Position numbers and translations under genes: made by a program
Origin: Rhodococcus koreensis
GTDB taxonomy: Bacteria; Actinomycetota; Actinomycetes; Mycobacteriales; Mycobacteriaceae
DNA: 64,000 bases
Direction of reading: 5' to 3'
Assembly (NCBI RefSeq): GCF_900105905.1
Contig: NZ_FNSV01000005.1
Coordinates: 992,001 to 1,056,000, forward strand
The notes under the pieces: generated by a model
Database searches by the model: none
What the model was told of the DNA's origin: nothing
Seen by the model: only the letters and a program-made list of their open reading frames with translations
Shown: positions 20,001 to 29,185 of the stretch, piece after piece
Layout of the letters: each line of letters starts with the position of its first letter
How positions within the stretch are numbered: position 1 is the first letter of the stretch

Positions 20001-21332
20001 CCGGACTGGTTCACACCGGGCCGCACGCTCGGCGAGGTGATCGACCACGTGACGGCGCACCGCGTCCCCGGGTCGCGGCCCGCCGTGACGCCCGTCCCGG
20101 ACCCGGAACCGGCGGTGGCACCCGAGTTCCGCATCGCCGACTTCCCGGAGGTGCAGGCGCTCGCCGCACGGCTGACCGCCGCCGAGGGGCTCGGCGTCAC
20201 CAACCCGTACTTCCTCGTCAACGACGGCGTCACCCGGGACACGTCGACGATCGACGGCGCGGAGGTCCTCAACTTCTCCAGCTACAACTACCTCGGCATG
20301 TCCGGGCACCCGGCCGTCGTCTCCGCGGTCCAGGACGCCGTCGCCCGCTACGGCAGCTCCTGCTCGGCCAGCCGCGTGCTGTCCGGGGAGAAACCGGTAC
20401 ACCGCGAACTCGAGGCCGCACTGGCCGGGCTGCTCGGAACCGACGACGCCATCGCCCTCGTCAGCGGGCACGCCACCAACGTCACGGTCATCGGCCACCT
20501 CCTCGGGGAGGGTGACCTCGTCGTCCACGACAGCCTCGCGCACGACAGCATCCTGCAGGGTTGCGCACTGTCCGGCGCCACCCGGCGCCCGTTCCCGCAC
20601 AACGACCACGCGGCGCTCGATGCCCTGCTCACCGCGATCCGCTCGCGGTACCGGCGGGTCCTCATTCTCATCGAGGGCGTGTACAGCCAGGACGGCGACA
20701 TTCCCGACCTGCCCGCGATGATCACGGTGAAGAAGAAGCACCAGGCGCTGATGATGATCGACGAGGCGCACAGCATCGGGGTGCTCGGCGCCACCGGCGG
20801 CGGCATCGGCGAGCACTTCGGCGTCGACCGCGACGACGTGGAATTGTGGTCGGGCACGATGTCGAAGGCGCTGGCCGGGTGCGGCGGCTATGTCGCGGGC
20901 AGCGCCGAACTGATCCGGTTCCTGAAGTACACGACGCCCGGCTTCGTCTACAGCGTCGGGATGACGCCGATGAATGCCGCGGCGTCCCTGGCCGCGATCC
21001 GGCAGATGCGCGCCGAACCCGAGGCCCTCGGCAGGTTGCGTCGCAACTCCCGGCTGTTCCTGCAACTCGCCGCGGACGCCGGAATCGACACCGGGGACAG
21101 CGGGGACACCCCGGTCATCCCCTGCATCGTCGGGGATTCACTACGCACCCTCGCGCTGTCGGGTGCGCTGCTCCGGCGCGGCATCAACGTCAACCCCATC
21201 CTCTACCCGGCGGTGCCGGAGAATCTCGCGCGGTTGCGCTTCTTCGTCACCTCCTGCCACACCGAGGACCAGATCCGGTCCACCGTGGCGGCTCTCGCCG
21301 AGGAACTCGGCGCGCTCGCCGCGGCCGCGTAG
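17037..21332 (+). CDS. KS-AT-ACP polyketide synthase fused to an alpha-oxoamine synthase (1431 aa)
   Basis: One-module megasynthase. KS domain 1-425 with catalytic Cys170 (DTACSSSL), His305 (EAHGTGT) and His343. AT domain about 518-830 with Ser608 (GHSVGEY) and HAFH at 707-710, the malonyl-CoA signature. ACP about 930-1010 with Ser968 (LGFDSIM). The C-terminal 390 residues (about 1035-1425) are a PLP-dependent alpha-oxoamine synthase with FSSYNYLGMSGHP, DEAHSIGVLG and the Schiff-base Lys1277 (GTMSKALAG). No KR, DH, ER or thioesterase domain is present. Expected chemistry: one malonyl extension of the FAAL-supplied acyl chain gives a beta-ketoacyl-ACP; the AOS domain then condenses it with an amino acid, losing CO2 and releasing an alpha-aminoketone. 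Related chemistry is known for PigH/RedN of prodiginine biosynthesis. The product here is undetermined. Confidence 0.93.
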   Translation: MTDVAIVGLDCRFPQAPDPAALWTLLMEGSDGITDVPAGRWNADVVFDAAGGPGTVNNRSGGFLADADAFDHDFFGIAPREAAAMDPQQRLLLQAAWRAFEDAALDPRAQAGSNTGVYVGVMANEWNLQMRDLPRITPQLGSGNGYFMTANRVSYQLNLQGPSMAIDTACSSSLVAVHLACAALRSGDCDQALAGGVNLTLTPTVNVFYTQAGLSAPDGRCKPFSGAADGIGRGEGVAVLVLRRLADAQAEGLPIYAVIKGSAVNNDGRSNGITAPNRWAQQQVVEKAYRRAGVTPAQVAFVEAHGTGTVLGDMIEIKALGHVHAVPRPRPCAIGSIKGNLGHTEGAAGVAGLIKAALALHHRVVPPSRGAADVNPRLRLADNGLQILSEPMPLPGGDVHGAVSSFGLGGTNAHLLLAAAPAGEQHAASTGGGVLTLSSNDRDGLARTAAALADDLLAHPHAELGRVCWSTNTVKASGRHRLALPAHDREEAVAALRAAAGDEHLLESLSGTARPVSVGWFFTGQGAQYPGMSRALHEKHGAYRRALSDVDERMTPHLGRSVRDVLFGTGEDIHRTEFAQPALFAVEYALARTLGELGIEPAWLIGHSVGEYAAAAHAGVFGLDDACRLIVARGRLMQQLPAGGTMLAVRATPDDVAALLAGEPAAALAAVNGPRDVVLSGAADAVDRIGAALTAAGVPVRRLTVSHAFHSPAMAPIRDAFAEVAADCTYRPPEIPIFSTTRGRLLDVDEPMDATYWTDHITATVRFADATAAALTCDPTHLIEVGPARILLPLTARAHPGSPARHLAPCPGPAATGDELPATVAALYRDGHDPAWDALYEPGTRVRRRLRGYPFATTARFWTPENAPTAAQPAEPAPPTVAAEPEDTTMDHLIALFREQAAVLAAAAGVPGTGLSVPGATPDTAPGPAASAGDTATRVRAEVARVSGFPAAALTATQTIAGDLGFDSIMITDLFGGLRRAFPGLVVEPDWFTPGRTLGEVIDHVTAHRVPGSRPAVTPVPDPEPAVAPEFRIADFPEVQALAARLTAAEGLGVTNPYFLVNDGVTRDTSTIDGAEVLNFSSYNYLGMSGHPAVVSAVQDAVARYGSSCSASRVLSGEKPVHRELEAALAGLLGTDDAIALVSGHATNVTVIGHLLGEGDLVVHDSLAHDSILQGCALSGATRRPFPHNDHAALDALLTAIRSRYRRVLILIEGVYSQDGDIPDLPAMITVKKKHQALMMIDEAHSIGVLGATGGGIGEHFGVDRDDVELWSGTMSKALAGCGGYVAGSAELIRFLKYTTPGFVYSVGMTPMNAAASLAAIRQMRAEPEALGRLRRNSRLFLQLAADAGIDTGDSGDTPVIPCIVGDSLRTLALSGALLRRGINVNPILYPAVPENLARLRFFVTSCHTEDQIRSTVAALAEELGALAAAA

Positions 21333-21336
21333 CGCC

Positions 21337-22038
21337 GTGCCCCTCCGGCTGTTCTGCTTCCCGCACGCCGGCGGCGGGCCCACGACGTACCGCCACTGGC
21401 ACCGCGCCCTGGGCCCGCACGTGTCGGTGCGGCCCGTGCACCTGCCCCGGTGCGCGGGCGGGGCCGGGTTCACCGACGTCGATTCCCTCGTCGCCGCACT
21501 CGACTCCGAACTCGCCGAACAGCTCACGGCGCCGCACGTGTTCTTCGGCCACAGCATGGGTGCGCTGGTGGCGTACCGGCTCGCGTGCCGTCGGCGCGCG
21601 AGCGGTCACCCACTCCCGCGGGCGCTGCTGCTGTCCGGGTACGCGGCGCCGCACCTGCCCGCACCGCTACCGCCGGTCGACGGCCTGGACGACGCGGCCC
21701 TGATCGCGGTGCTGCGCGCCGCCGGGGATGTTCCCGCCGGCCTCCCGGACCTGCCGGACTTCCTGGACCGCTACCTTCCCGCGCTGCGCGACGATCTGCG
21801 CCTGTGCACCGCCTTCCGCGACCCCGCAGACCCGCCGCTCAGCTGCCCGGCGCACGTGTTCGGCGGGGACGCCGACCCGCTGGTCGGCGAGCGGGAACTG
21901 CACGCCTGGGATCGGCACACCACACGGCTGTCCGGGGTGCGCATGCTGGCGGGCGATCACTTCTACCTCGACCACGCACCCGAACAGCTCTTCCGGGTAC
22001 TCCGGCCGCTGCTGCGCCGCTACGCCGCGGCCGGGTAG
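21337..22038 (+). CDS. type II thioesterase (RifR/GrsT-like) (233 aa)
   Basis: Alpha/beta hydrolase that usually clears misprimed acyl groups from PKS/NRPS carrier proteins. Nucleophile Ser73 in GHSMGALVAY, Asp180 in GGDADPLV and His208 in AGDHFYLDH form the triad; the N-terminus LFCFPHAGGGPTTYRHW is typical. GTG start 4 nt after the PKS stop, same operon. Because the megasynthase releases its product through the AOS domain, this enzyme is more likely an editor than the releasing thioesterase. Ends 7 bp from the convergent SPFH gene, which closes the cluster. Confidence 0.92.
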   Translation: MPLRLFCFPHAGGGPTTYRHWHRALGPHVSVRPVHLPRCAGGAGFTDVDSLVAALDSELAEQLTAPHVFFGHSMGALVAYRLACRRRASGHPLPRALLLSGYAAPHLPAPLPPVDGLDDAALIAVLRAAGDVPAGLPDLPDFLDRYLPALRDDLRLCTAFRDPADPPLSCPAHVFGGDADPLVGERELHAWDRHTTRLSGVRMLAGDHFYLDHAPEQLFRVLRPLLRRYAAAG

Positions 22039-22045
22039 GCGGGGG

Positions 22046-23245
22046 TCAGCCGTGCGGGGGGACGGGCGGCGGCAACTGCCCGGGCGCTCCCCCCGGGTAC
22101 AGCGGCGCGTGCTCGTCGGCGCCGCCGGGCTTCGTGAGCGGTCCCGGACCGTCGACGGGCTGCCGCGCCTCGACCTCCGCGGCCCGGACGGCTTGCGCGA
22201 TGGCCGGGTCGGACTTGGTCTCGAACCAGTCGGCGACCTCTTCCGAATCGTCCTCGGGCTTGGGCAGATCCTCGTCCGTGGTGGACGGCTCGTACCGGAA
22301 CACCCCGTCCTGCCCCTGCGCGCCGAGGGTCTTCGCGAAACCCTTGAGGGCGTCACCGAAGTCGCTGGGCACCAGCCACACCTTGTTCGCGTCGCCCTGC
22401 GCCATCTGCGGCAATGTCTGCAGGTACTGGTACGCGAGGAGTTCGGGGGTGGGTTTGCCGGACTTGATTGCGGCGAACACCTTTTCGATCGCCTTCGCCT
22501 GACCCTGCGCCTGCAGGTACTTGGCGGCCCGATCGCCCTGCGCTCGCAGGATCCGGGACTGCCGCTCACCCTCCGCGGTGAGGATCGACGCCTGCTTCGC
22601 GCCCTCCGCGGCGAGGATGCGGGACTGCTTGTCGCCCTCCGCCGTCTTGATCGCCGACTCCCGGTGCCCCTCGGCGGTGAGGATGGTGGCCCGCTTCTCG
22701 CGGTCCGCCTTCATCTGCTTCTCCATCGACTCCTGGATCGACGGCGGCGGATCGATGCTCTTGAGTTCGACCCGGGCGACGCGCAGACCCCAGCGGCCGG
22801 TGGCCTCGTCCAGCACCCCGCGCAGCTGCCCGTTGATGGAGTCACGCGAGGTGAGCGTCTCCTCCAGCGTCATGCCGCCGACGACGTTGCGCAGCGTGGT
22901 GGTGGTCAACTGCTCGACACCGACGATGTAGTTGCTGATCTCGTACACCGCGGCCTGCGGGTTGGTGACCTGGAAGTACACCACGGTATCGATGTTCAAC
23001 GTCAGGTTGTCCTGGGTGATCACCGGCTGCGGCGGGAACGACACCACCCGTTCGCGCAGATCCACCTTGGCCCGGATGCGGTCCGCGAACGGGATCAGGA
23101 ACGTCAGCTGACCCGACACGGTCCGCGAGTACCGGCCGAGTCGCTCGATCACCGCGGCCTCGGCCTGCGGCACCAGCGCCACCGATTTGGCCACCACCAG
23201 CGCAACGAACAACACGAGCACGATCAACACGATGAGTGCTGCCAT
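22046..23245 (-). CDS. SPFH/band 7 (stomatin/HflC-like) membrane protein (399 aa)
   Basis: One N-terminal TM helix (ALIVLIVLVLFVALVVAKSVALV), then the SPFH domain (about 27-190, with RERVVSFPPQPVITQDNLTL), then an Ala/Glu/Lys-rich coiled coil with repeats of ILTAEG/RQSRIL (about 210-270) and an acidic, Pro-rich tail. Such proteins form oligomeric scaffolds in membrane microdomains, often with NfeD. ATG immediately follows the NfeD stop (TAG then ATG), so the two form an operon. M. tuberculosis has the same pair (Rv1487-Rv1488). Confidence 0.92.
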   Translation of the reverse strand: MAALIVLIVLVLFVALVVAKSVALVPQAEAAVIERLGRYSRTVSGQLTFLIPFADRIRAKVDLRERVVSFPPQPVITQDNLTLNIDTVVYFQVTNPQAAVYEISNYIVGVEQLTTTTLRNVVGGMTLEETLTSRDSINGQLRGVLDEATGRWGLRVARVELKSIDPPPSIQESMEKQMKADREKRATILTAEGHRESAIKTAEGDKQSRILAAEGAKQASILTAEGERQSRILRAQGDRAAKYLQAQGQAKAIEKVFAAIKSGKPTPELLAYQYLQTLPQMAQGDANKVWLVPSDFGDALKGFAKTLGAQGQDGVFRYEPSTTDEDLPKPEDDSEEVADWFETKSDPAIAQAVRAAEVEARQPVDGPGPLTKPGGADEHAPLYPGGAPGQLPPPVPPHG

Positions 23246-23677
23246 CTACGGTCCCCTCCATACGACGGCTGTCGCGCCGTCAATTTGCATTACCGTCACG
23301 GTCGTTCCCGGTGGATACACTTCCGTGCTGTCGAGCGGGCGGGCCGTCCACACGTCCCCGCCGAGTTTGATCTGCCCGGCGTGCTCGGCGACTTCCTCGA
23401 GCACCAGGGCCTGCTTGCCGGTGAGCGCCTCGATCCCCGTCGGGGTCGGCGGCGGTGTCTCGAACTTGCGCAACAACACCGGGCGCACCCCGAGGATCAG
23501 CGCGAGGGACAGTATTCCGAAGATCACCGCGTCGACCCAGACCGGGAAGTCGGTGATCGCGGTGACCCCGGCCGTGGCCAGCGCACCGCCCGCCAGCATG
23601 AGGAGGAAGAAGTCCCCCGTCAACGCTTCGGCGGCGGCGAGCAGCACCCCCGCTACCAGCCAAATCAATGCAGCCAC
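23246..23677 (-). CDS. NfeD-like membrane protein (143 aa)
   Basis: Short NfeD1b-type protein: two or three N-terminal TM helices (LIWLVAGVLLAAAEALTGDF; FLLMLAGGALATAGVTAI; AVIFGILSLALILGV) and a C-terminal OB-fold (about 75-143, LTGKQALVLEEV to GTTVTVMQIDGATAVVW). These partner with SPFH proteins, and the SPFH gene follows directly. GTG at 23677 chosen as giving VAALIWLVAG at the first helix; the open frame continues further upstream without family similarity. Confidence 0.88.
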   Translation of the reverse strand: MAALIWLVAGVLLAAAEALTGDFFLLMLAGGALATAGVTAITDFPVWVDAVIFGILSLALILGVRPVLLRKFETPPPTPTGIEALTGKQALVLEEVAEHAGQIKLGGDVWTARPLDSTEVYPPGTTVTVMQIDGATAVVWRGP

Positions 23678-23685
23678 AACACCAT

Positions 23686-24525
23686 CTAACCAGAATCTCC
23701 GGAACCGACGGTGACGAAGTCGACCAGCTGTTCGACCGCCCCGATCAGCGGCGCCTCCAGGTCGCGGAACGTGTCGACGGCCGAGTACACCCGGCGCCAC
23801 CCGTCGCGCGGTGTCCCCCAGCCCAACTCGCGGCACACCCCGGTCTTCCAGTCCTCACCGCGCGGAATCTTCGGCCAGGCCGCGATACCCACCGCCGACG
23901 GCCGGACCGCCTCCCACACGTCGATGAACGGGTGCCCGGTGACGAGCACGTTCGGACCGAGCCCCTGCGTGAGCTGGGTTTCCTTGGACCCGGTGACGAG
24001 GTGGTCGACGAGCACGCCGACGCGCCGTCCCGGTCCGGGGCGGAACTCCGCGAGCCGCTCCCCGAGGTTGTCGAGGCCCTCCAGGTGCTCGACGACGACC
24101 CCCTCGACGCGCAGGTCGTGCCCCCACACACGTTCCACCAGGGCGGCGTCGTGGACGCCCTCCACCCAGATCCGGCTGGCCAGCGCGGTCCGGGCCCGCA
24201 GCCCCTCGACCTTCGTCGACCCCGATGCCGACCGGGTGGCCGGCGGACCGGCGGGCTTGGCCGCGGGGCGCACCAGGGTGACCGGTTTCCCGTCGATCAG
24301 GAACGCCGCCTCCCGCATCGCGAACAACCGGGTGCGCCGCGCCCCGTCCTCGAGCCGGACGAAATCGCCGTCGTAGGTGCGTTCGAACCCCACCACCGCC
24401 CCGCAGAACCCGGTGCCCGCGTCCTCGACCACGAGGTCCCGTTCGGCCGGGACCGTCGGCGTCACCGGCTTCCTCGCGCGTGGGTGTCCGGAAAAGATGT
24501 CGCCGTATCTGTCGCCTCCGCTCAC
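23686..24525 (-). CDS. DUF3097 family protein (279 aa)
   Basis: Conserved actinobacterial protein of unknown function. It begins VSGGDRYGDIFSG, the usual DUF3097 N-terminus, and contains RIWVEGVHDAALVERVWG, GHPFIDVWEAVRP and WPKIPRGEDWKTG; the mid-region resembles a Toprim-like fold (inference). GTG at 24525 is supported by TAGCGT 8 nt upstream on the same strand. Ends 8 bp before the NfeD start, so it probably heads the DUF3097-NfeD-SPFH transcript. Confidence 0.82.
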   Translation of the reverse strand: MSGGDRYGDIFSGHPRARKPVTPTVPAERDLVVEDAGTGFCGAVVGFERTYDGDFVRLEDGARRTRLFAMREAAFLIDGKPVTLVRPAAKPAGPPATRSASGSTKVEGLRARTALASRIWVEGVHDAALVERVWGHDLRVEGVVVEHLEGLDNLGERLAEFRPGPGRRVGVLVDHLVTGSKETQLTQGLGPNVLVTGHPFIDVWEAVRPSAVGIAAWPKIPRGEDWKTGVCRELGWGTPRDGWRRVYSAVDTFRDLEAPLIGAVEQLVDFVTVGSGDSG

Positions 24526-24533
24526 GGGCGCTG

Positions 24534-24539
24534 ACGCTA
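24534..24539 (-). promoter_or_regulatory. candidate -10 (TAGCGT) for leaderless DUF3097 gene
   Basis: On the minus strand TAGCGT ends 8 nt before the GTG at 24525, with no Shine-Dalgarno between. It forms a divergent pair with the -10 at 24579-24584. Confidence 0.45.
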
Positions 24540-24578
24540 TGCCAGCGGCGCCGTTACACACACGCCGCCACGCCGACA

Positions 24579-24584
24579 TATGCT
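24579..24584 (+). promoter_or_regulatory. candidate -10 (TATGCT) for leaderless conserved gene
   Basis: TATGCT ends 8 nt before the GTG at 24593, with no ribosome binding site in the gap. Confidence 0.5.
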
Positions 24585-24592
24585 CGTTTATC

Positions 24593-25402
24593 GTGACTTC
24601 ACCCAGCGCCACTCTCACCGTGTGGGCCAGTTCCTGGCTCGCCGGGAACAGTGCACCCGACGACGTCATCGACGCCCTCCACGCGTGGGCGCCGATGCAT
24701 CTCGCCTGCGCGGAGGATCAGGACACGGCCCGGCGCACCGGACTGCCGTGGCCCGACCCGCAGGACGCCGGGGTGACGGCGTTGCTGCAGACGATGCGCC
24801 GTTCCGTGTCGCAACCCGAGACCGAGATCCGGCTGGTCCTGCCCGGGCCGGGGGACGTGCGCGGGTTGCCCGCGGGCACCGAGTTCGCGTCCGCCGCGAT
24901 CGGCACCGGCGAAGGTGTCCTCGTCGGGCCGCCCGGCCGGTCCGGGACGGGGCTCGTCCCGCACGTCGAGGGTCCCGACGTGCTGCGGTGGACGGTGTCG
25001 ACGATCGAGCGGCTCCCCCTCGACGCCCACCACACCGGTCTGGGTGAGGCCGAGTTCACGATGCGGGAGGCGGTGCGCGACGCCGCGGCCGCGCTCGAGG
25101 CCCTGCACATGCTCGACTCCGGTTTCGGCGCCGATCCGCGCGCCCTGATCGCCGATGCGCTGGCGAAGTCCGCGCTGCACCGGTACCCGACGACGATCGC
25201 GCCGCGGGCGCTGCGGATCCTGGACTCGGCCGATCAGGTGGCCGCGATCCTCACCGTCGCCGAGCAGATGGCCCCCGCCCGCACCGTGTCCGCGTCGGGC
25301 GCGGCCACCCTCGAGGACCTGCTGCGGCCGCTGCGTTCGGCGGTGCGCTCGGCGCGCACCGCCGCCGTCAATGCGTGTGCGCGGGACGGCCTGACGGCCT
25401 GA
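24593..25402 (+). CDS. conserved actinobacterial protein, Rv1486c-like (269 aa)
   Basis: No known function. Soluble, Ala-rich protein beginning [22 protein letters not shown], with [20 protein letters not shown] in the middle and a helical C-terminal half. The position, convergent with hemH, matches Rv1486c of M. tuberculosis (from memory). GTG start is supported by a -10-like TATGCT 8 nt upstream. The last 35 bp overlap the end of hemH on the other strand. Confidence 0.75.
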   Translation: MTSPSATLTVWASSWLAGNSAPDDVIDALHAWAPMHLACAEDQDTARRTGLPWPDPQDAGVTALLQTMRRSVSQPETEIRLVLPGPGDVRGLPAGTEFASAAIGTGEGVLVGPPGRSGTGLVPHVEGPDVLRWTVSTIERLPLDAHHTGLGEAEFTMREAVRDAAAALEALHMLDSGFGADPRALIADALAKSALHRYPTTIAPRALRILDSADQVAAILTVAEQMAPARTVSASGAATLEDLLRPLRSAVRSARTAAVNACARDGLTA

Positions 25403-26468
25403 CGACGGCCTTGCAGCAGTCGACCGCGCAGGATTCGCCGTCCAGGGTGGACCCGAGCAGCGGCTCGGATCCGAGCCGCGCGGCGGACGCGCCGGTCAGC
25501 TGCTCGGTGACGAGTGCGACCACGAGTTCCGCGAACCGCCGGTCCGTCCCGGGTGTGGCCGCGCGCACGAAGTCGATGCCGAGTTCGGCGGCCTTGTCCC
25601 GCGCCTCGGTGTCCAGGTCCCACACCACCTCGAGGTGGTCGGAGACGAATCCGACCGGGCACGCGATCACCGCGCGCACGCCGTCGCCGGCGAGGGTGTC
25701 GAGGTGGTCGCAGATGTCCGGTTCGAGCCACGGCACCTGGGGTGGCCCGGACCGGGACTGCCACACCAGATCGAAGTCGTCGAAGCCGGCGGCGCGGGCG
25801 GTGAGCCTCGCGGCCTCGGCCACCTGCCGGCTGTAGAGGCGGCCGCCCTCCGCGGGCGGTCCGGCGTTGACGTCCGCGGAGACCGGCACGGAGTGGGCGG
25901 TGAACACGAGTCGCGCGCCTGCCCGGTGCTCGGCGGGGAGCTGCGCGGCGGCCGCGCGGACGGCGTCGGCGAACGCCCCGATCAGCAGCGGGTGGTCGTA
26001 GTACTGCCGCAGCTTCAGCAGGTGCGGCGCCCCGTCGCCGGCCGCGGCCCGCGCCCGGGAGACGTCCTCGTGGTATTGCCGGCACCCCGAGTACCCGCCC
26101 CACGCCGACGTCGGGAACACCAGGGCCGAGCGGACACCGTCCGCACCCATCCGGGCGACCGTGTCCTCGACCATCGGATGCCAGTTCCGGTTACCGAAAT
26201 GGACGGGCAGATCGATTCCGGCGCTTGCCAATTCGGATTCGACGCGGGAGATGATGTCGCGGTTGAGGGCGTTGATCGGCGACACACCCCCGAAATGCAG
26301 GTAGTGCTCGGCGACCGCGTCCAGACGTTCGGGCGGCACCCCCCGGCCCCGGGTGACGTTCTCCAGGAACGGGCGCACGTCCTCGGGCTTCTCCGGACCC
26401 CCGAACGACAACAGAAGAAGGGCGTCGAACCGGGAACCGGAACCGTCCGTCGAATTCACAGCGATCAT
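25368..26468 (-). CDS. hemH: ferrochelatase, probably coproporphyrin III type (366 aa)
   Basis: Inserts Fe2+ into the porphyrin ring in heme synthesis. The core motifs [17 protein letters not shown] and FTAHSVPVS (catalytic His) are present. A cysteine-rich C-terminus ([11 protein letters not shown]) together with Cys in [10 protein letters not shown] matches the [2Fe-2S] ligands of actinobacterial ferrochelatases. Actinobacteria use the coproporphyrin-dependent branch, so CpfC is the likely true activity. ATG at 26468 is preferred over the longer frame, since it starts just before the conserved [13 protein letters not shown]. It follows inhA on the same strand in the fabG1-inhA-hemH block. 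Confidence 0.94.
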   Translation of the reverse strand: MIAVNSTDGSGSRFDALLLLSFGGPEKPEDVRPFLENVTRGRGVPPERLDAVAEHYLHFGGVSPINALNRDIISRVESELASAGIDLPVHFGNRNWHPMVEDTVARMGADGVRSALVFPTSAWGGYSGCRQYHEDVSRARAAAGDGAPHLLKLRQYYDHPLLIGAFADAVRAAAAQLPAEHRAGARLVFTAHSVPVSADVNAGPPAEGGRLYSRQVAEAARLTARAAGFDDFDLVWQSRSGPPQVPWLEPDICDHLDTLAGDGVRAVIACPVGFVSDHLEVVWDLDTEARDKAAELGIDFVRAATPGTDRRFAELVVALVTEQLTGASAARLGSEPLLGSTLDGESCAVDCCKAVVRPSGRPAHTH

Positions 26469-26517
26469 CACCCCATCTTCCGTGCTGCCGTTCGGGGCGC
26501 ACTCCCCGGGTAGTGCC

Positions 26518-27315
26518 CTAGCCGGCCATCGCGTGGGCGCCACCGTCGACGTAGATGATCGACGCGGTGGTGCCGGGCAGCCAGTCGGACAGCACGGTGC
26601 ACACGGTCTTCGCGACCGGCTCCGGGTCGTCGACGTTCCAGCCGATGGGCGCGCGCTCGTCCCACGCCGTGTTCAGCTCGTTCATCTGCTTGGCGTCGTC
26701 GGTGGCGGTGCCGGCGATGGCCTTGGCGGCGAGGGTCTTGATCGGGCCCGCCGCGACGAGGTTGGAGCGGATACCGCGTTCGCCGACCTCCTTGGCGACA
26801 TACCGGTTCACCGACTCGAGGGTGGCCTTGGCGACGCCCATCCAGTTGTAGAACGGCACCGCCCGCGCCGGGTCGAAGTCCATGCCGACGATCGACGCGT
26901 TGTCGTTCAGCACCGGCAGCAGCGCCTTCGACAGGGACGCGTACGAGTACGCCGACACCTCGAACGCCACCCCGACGTCGGACCACGGTGCGTCGAAGAA
27001 CGGGCTGCCCAGGCAGGACCGCGGCGCGAACGCGATGGAGTGCACGACGCCGTCGACACCCTCCGGCGCGATCTCCCGGATCCGGTCGGCGAGGCTCGCG
27101 AGGTGCTCGGGGTTCTGCACGTCGAGTTCGAGCGCCGGCGGCACCGGCTGCGGCAGCCGCTGCGCGATGCGGTCGATCAGCCGGAGACGGTCGAATCCGG
27201 TGATGATCACCTTGGCGCCCTGTTCCTGGGCGACCTTGGCGACGTGGAACGCGATGGACGCGTCCGTGATGATGCCGGTGACGAGAATGGTCTTACCTTC
27301 GAGCAATCCGCCCAT
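26518..27315 (-). CDS. inhA: NADH-dependent enoyl-ACP reductase InhA (265 aa)
   Basis: FAS-II enoyl-ACP reductase for meromycolate/long-chain fatty acid elongation; the isoniazid target in mycobacteria. Divergent SDR with nucleotide motif [20 protein letters not shown] (residues 7-26), HSIAFAP and the catalytic Y-x6-K in [23 protein letters not shown] 6 nt upstream of ATG. It lies downstream of fabG1 (46-bp gap), as in mycolic-acid bacteria, which supports assignment to the Mycobacteriales. Confidence 0.97.
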   Translation of the reverse strand: MGGLLEGKTILVTGIITDASIAFHVAKVAQEQGAKVIITGFDRLRLIDRIAQRLPQPVPPALELDVQNPEHLASLADRIREIAPEGVDGVVHSIAFAPRSCLGSPFFDAPWSDVGVAFEVSAYSYASLSKALLPVLNDNASIVGMDFDPARAVPFYNWMGVAKATLESVNRYVAKEVGERGIRSNLVAAGPIKTLAAKAIAGTATDDAKQMNELNTAWDERAPIGWNVDDPEPVAKTVCTVLSDWLPGTTASIIYVDGGAHAMAG

Positions 27316-27361
27316 GAGGTGTCCTCCTGTGAAGAAAAGTCCGGGAAGTGGTGTGGGAGTT

Positions 27362-28129
<768 letters not shown>

Positions 28130-28204
28130 TCAGATGTGCAGGAGTGGAAGCGCGGGGCCGCGGTCAGCAGGGCGCTGATGCCGAGAACGCCGGCGGAACG
28201 CCGA

Positions 28205-29185
28205 TCACGGCAGCCGTTGACGCAGGACCAGCGCGAGGATCAGCCCCGCCGTGGCGGAGAGGACACCCAGCACGAGCCACGGGCGGCTGGCGTCGCCGCG
28301 GGTGGTCTCGAACCCGATCTGCTCCTCGAGGGTGTCGTAGACGTCGCGCAGTTCCTCCAGGCTCGACGCCGTGAAGAAGCTGCCGCCGGAGAGATTCGCG
28401 ATCTCCCGCAGCGACGGGTCGTCGACGGGCACCGGGATGCGTTCGTCCTCGATCTCGACCTTGCCGTAGCTGGTGCCGAACGAGATCGTCGAGATGGGAA
28501 CGTCCTTGTCCTTCGCCTGCCGGGCCGCGGTGAACCCGCCGCGCGGATCGTCCGGATTCTCGGGGACCGTCTGCTTGCCGTCCGAGAGCAGCACGATGCG
28601 GGCGGGCGGCGCCTGATCGCTGCCGCCGAGCACCGCGGCCAGCGTGTCGATCGACTGCAGCGACGTGAAAATCGCCTCACCGGTGGCCGTCCGCTCGCTC
28701 AACTGCAGATTGTCGATCGCGACTTTCGACGCCTCCCGGTTGGTGGTCGGCGACACCAGCACCGAGGCCGTACCGGCGAACGCGACGAGACCGAGGTTGA
28801 TGCCGGGGGTGAGCCCGTCGGCGAACGACTTCGCGGCGTCCTGCGCCGCGGCCAACCGGGTCGGCTCCACGTCGGTCGCCTTCATCGACAACGACACATC
28901 GATGACGAGGATCACGGTGGCCCGGTTCCGCGGAACCCGCTTGTCCTCCGTCGGACCGGCCAGCGCCACGCTGAAGAACACCAGCGCCAGCACCATCAGC
29001 AGCGCCGGAATGTGCCGGGCCCGCCCCGGCCGCGACGGCGCGACCTTCTCGAGGAGCGCGAAGTTGGTGAACCGGAGGGTGTGCTTCTGCCGCTGACGCT
29101 GCACCCACACGTATCCCGCGACCAAAGCCACGACGACCAGGAGGAAGAGCAGCCACCACGGTGAGGTGAACTGGGACAGGCTCAC
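28205..29185 (-). CDS. BatA-like VWA-domain membrane protein (326 aa)
   Basis: Membrane-anchored von Willebrand factor A protein. N-terminal TM ([19 protein letters not shown]), a second TM near residue 59 ([20 protein letters not shown]), the VWA domain from about 85 with a complete MIDAS motif ([12 protein letters not shown]), and a C-terminal TM ([16 protein letters not shown]). The GTG overlaps the DUF58 stop (GTGA). MoxR-DUF58-VWA modules act as chaperone-like complexes for extracytoplasmic or membrane proteins; here it sits beside ripA, as Rv1479-Rv1481 do. Confidence 0.92.
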   Translation of the reverse strand: MSLSQFTSPWWLLFLLVVVALVAGYVWVQRQRQKHTLRFTNFALLEKVAPSRPGRARHIPALLMVLALVFFSVALAGPTEDKRVPRNRATVILVIDVSLSMKATDVEPTRLAAAQDAAKSFADGLTPGINLGLVAFAGTASVLVSPTTNREASKVAIDNLQLSERTATGEAIFTSLQSIDTLAAVLGGSDQAPPARIVLLSDGKQTVPENPDDPRGGFTAARQAKDKDVPISTISFGTSYGKVEIEDERIPVPVDDPSLREIANLSGGSFFTASSLEELRDVYDTLEEQIGFETTRGDASRPWLVLGVLSATAGLILALVLRQRLP

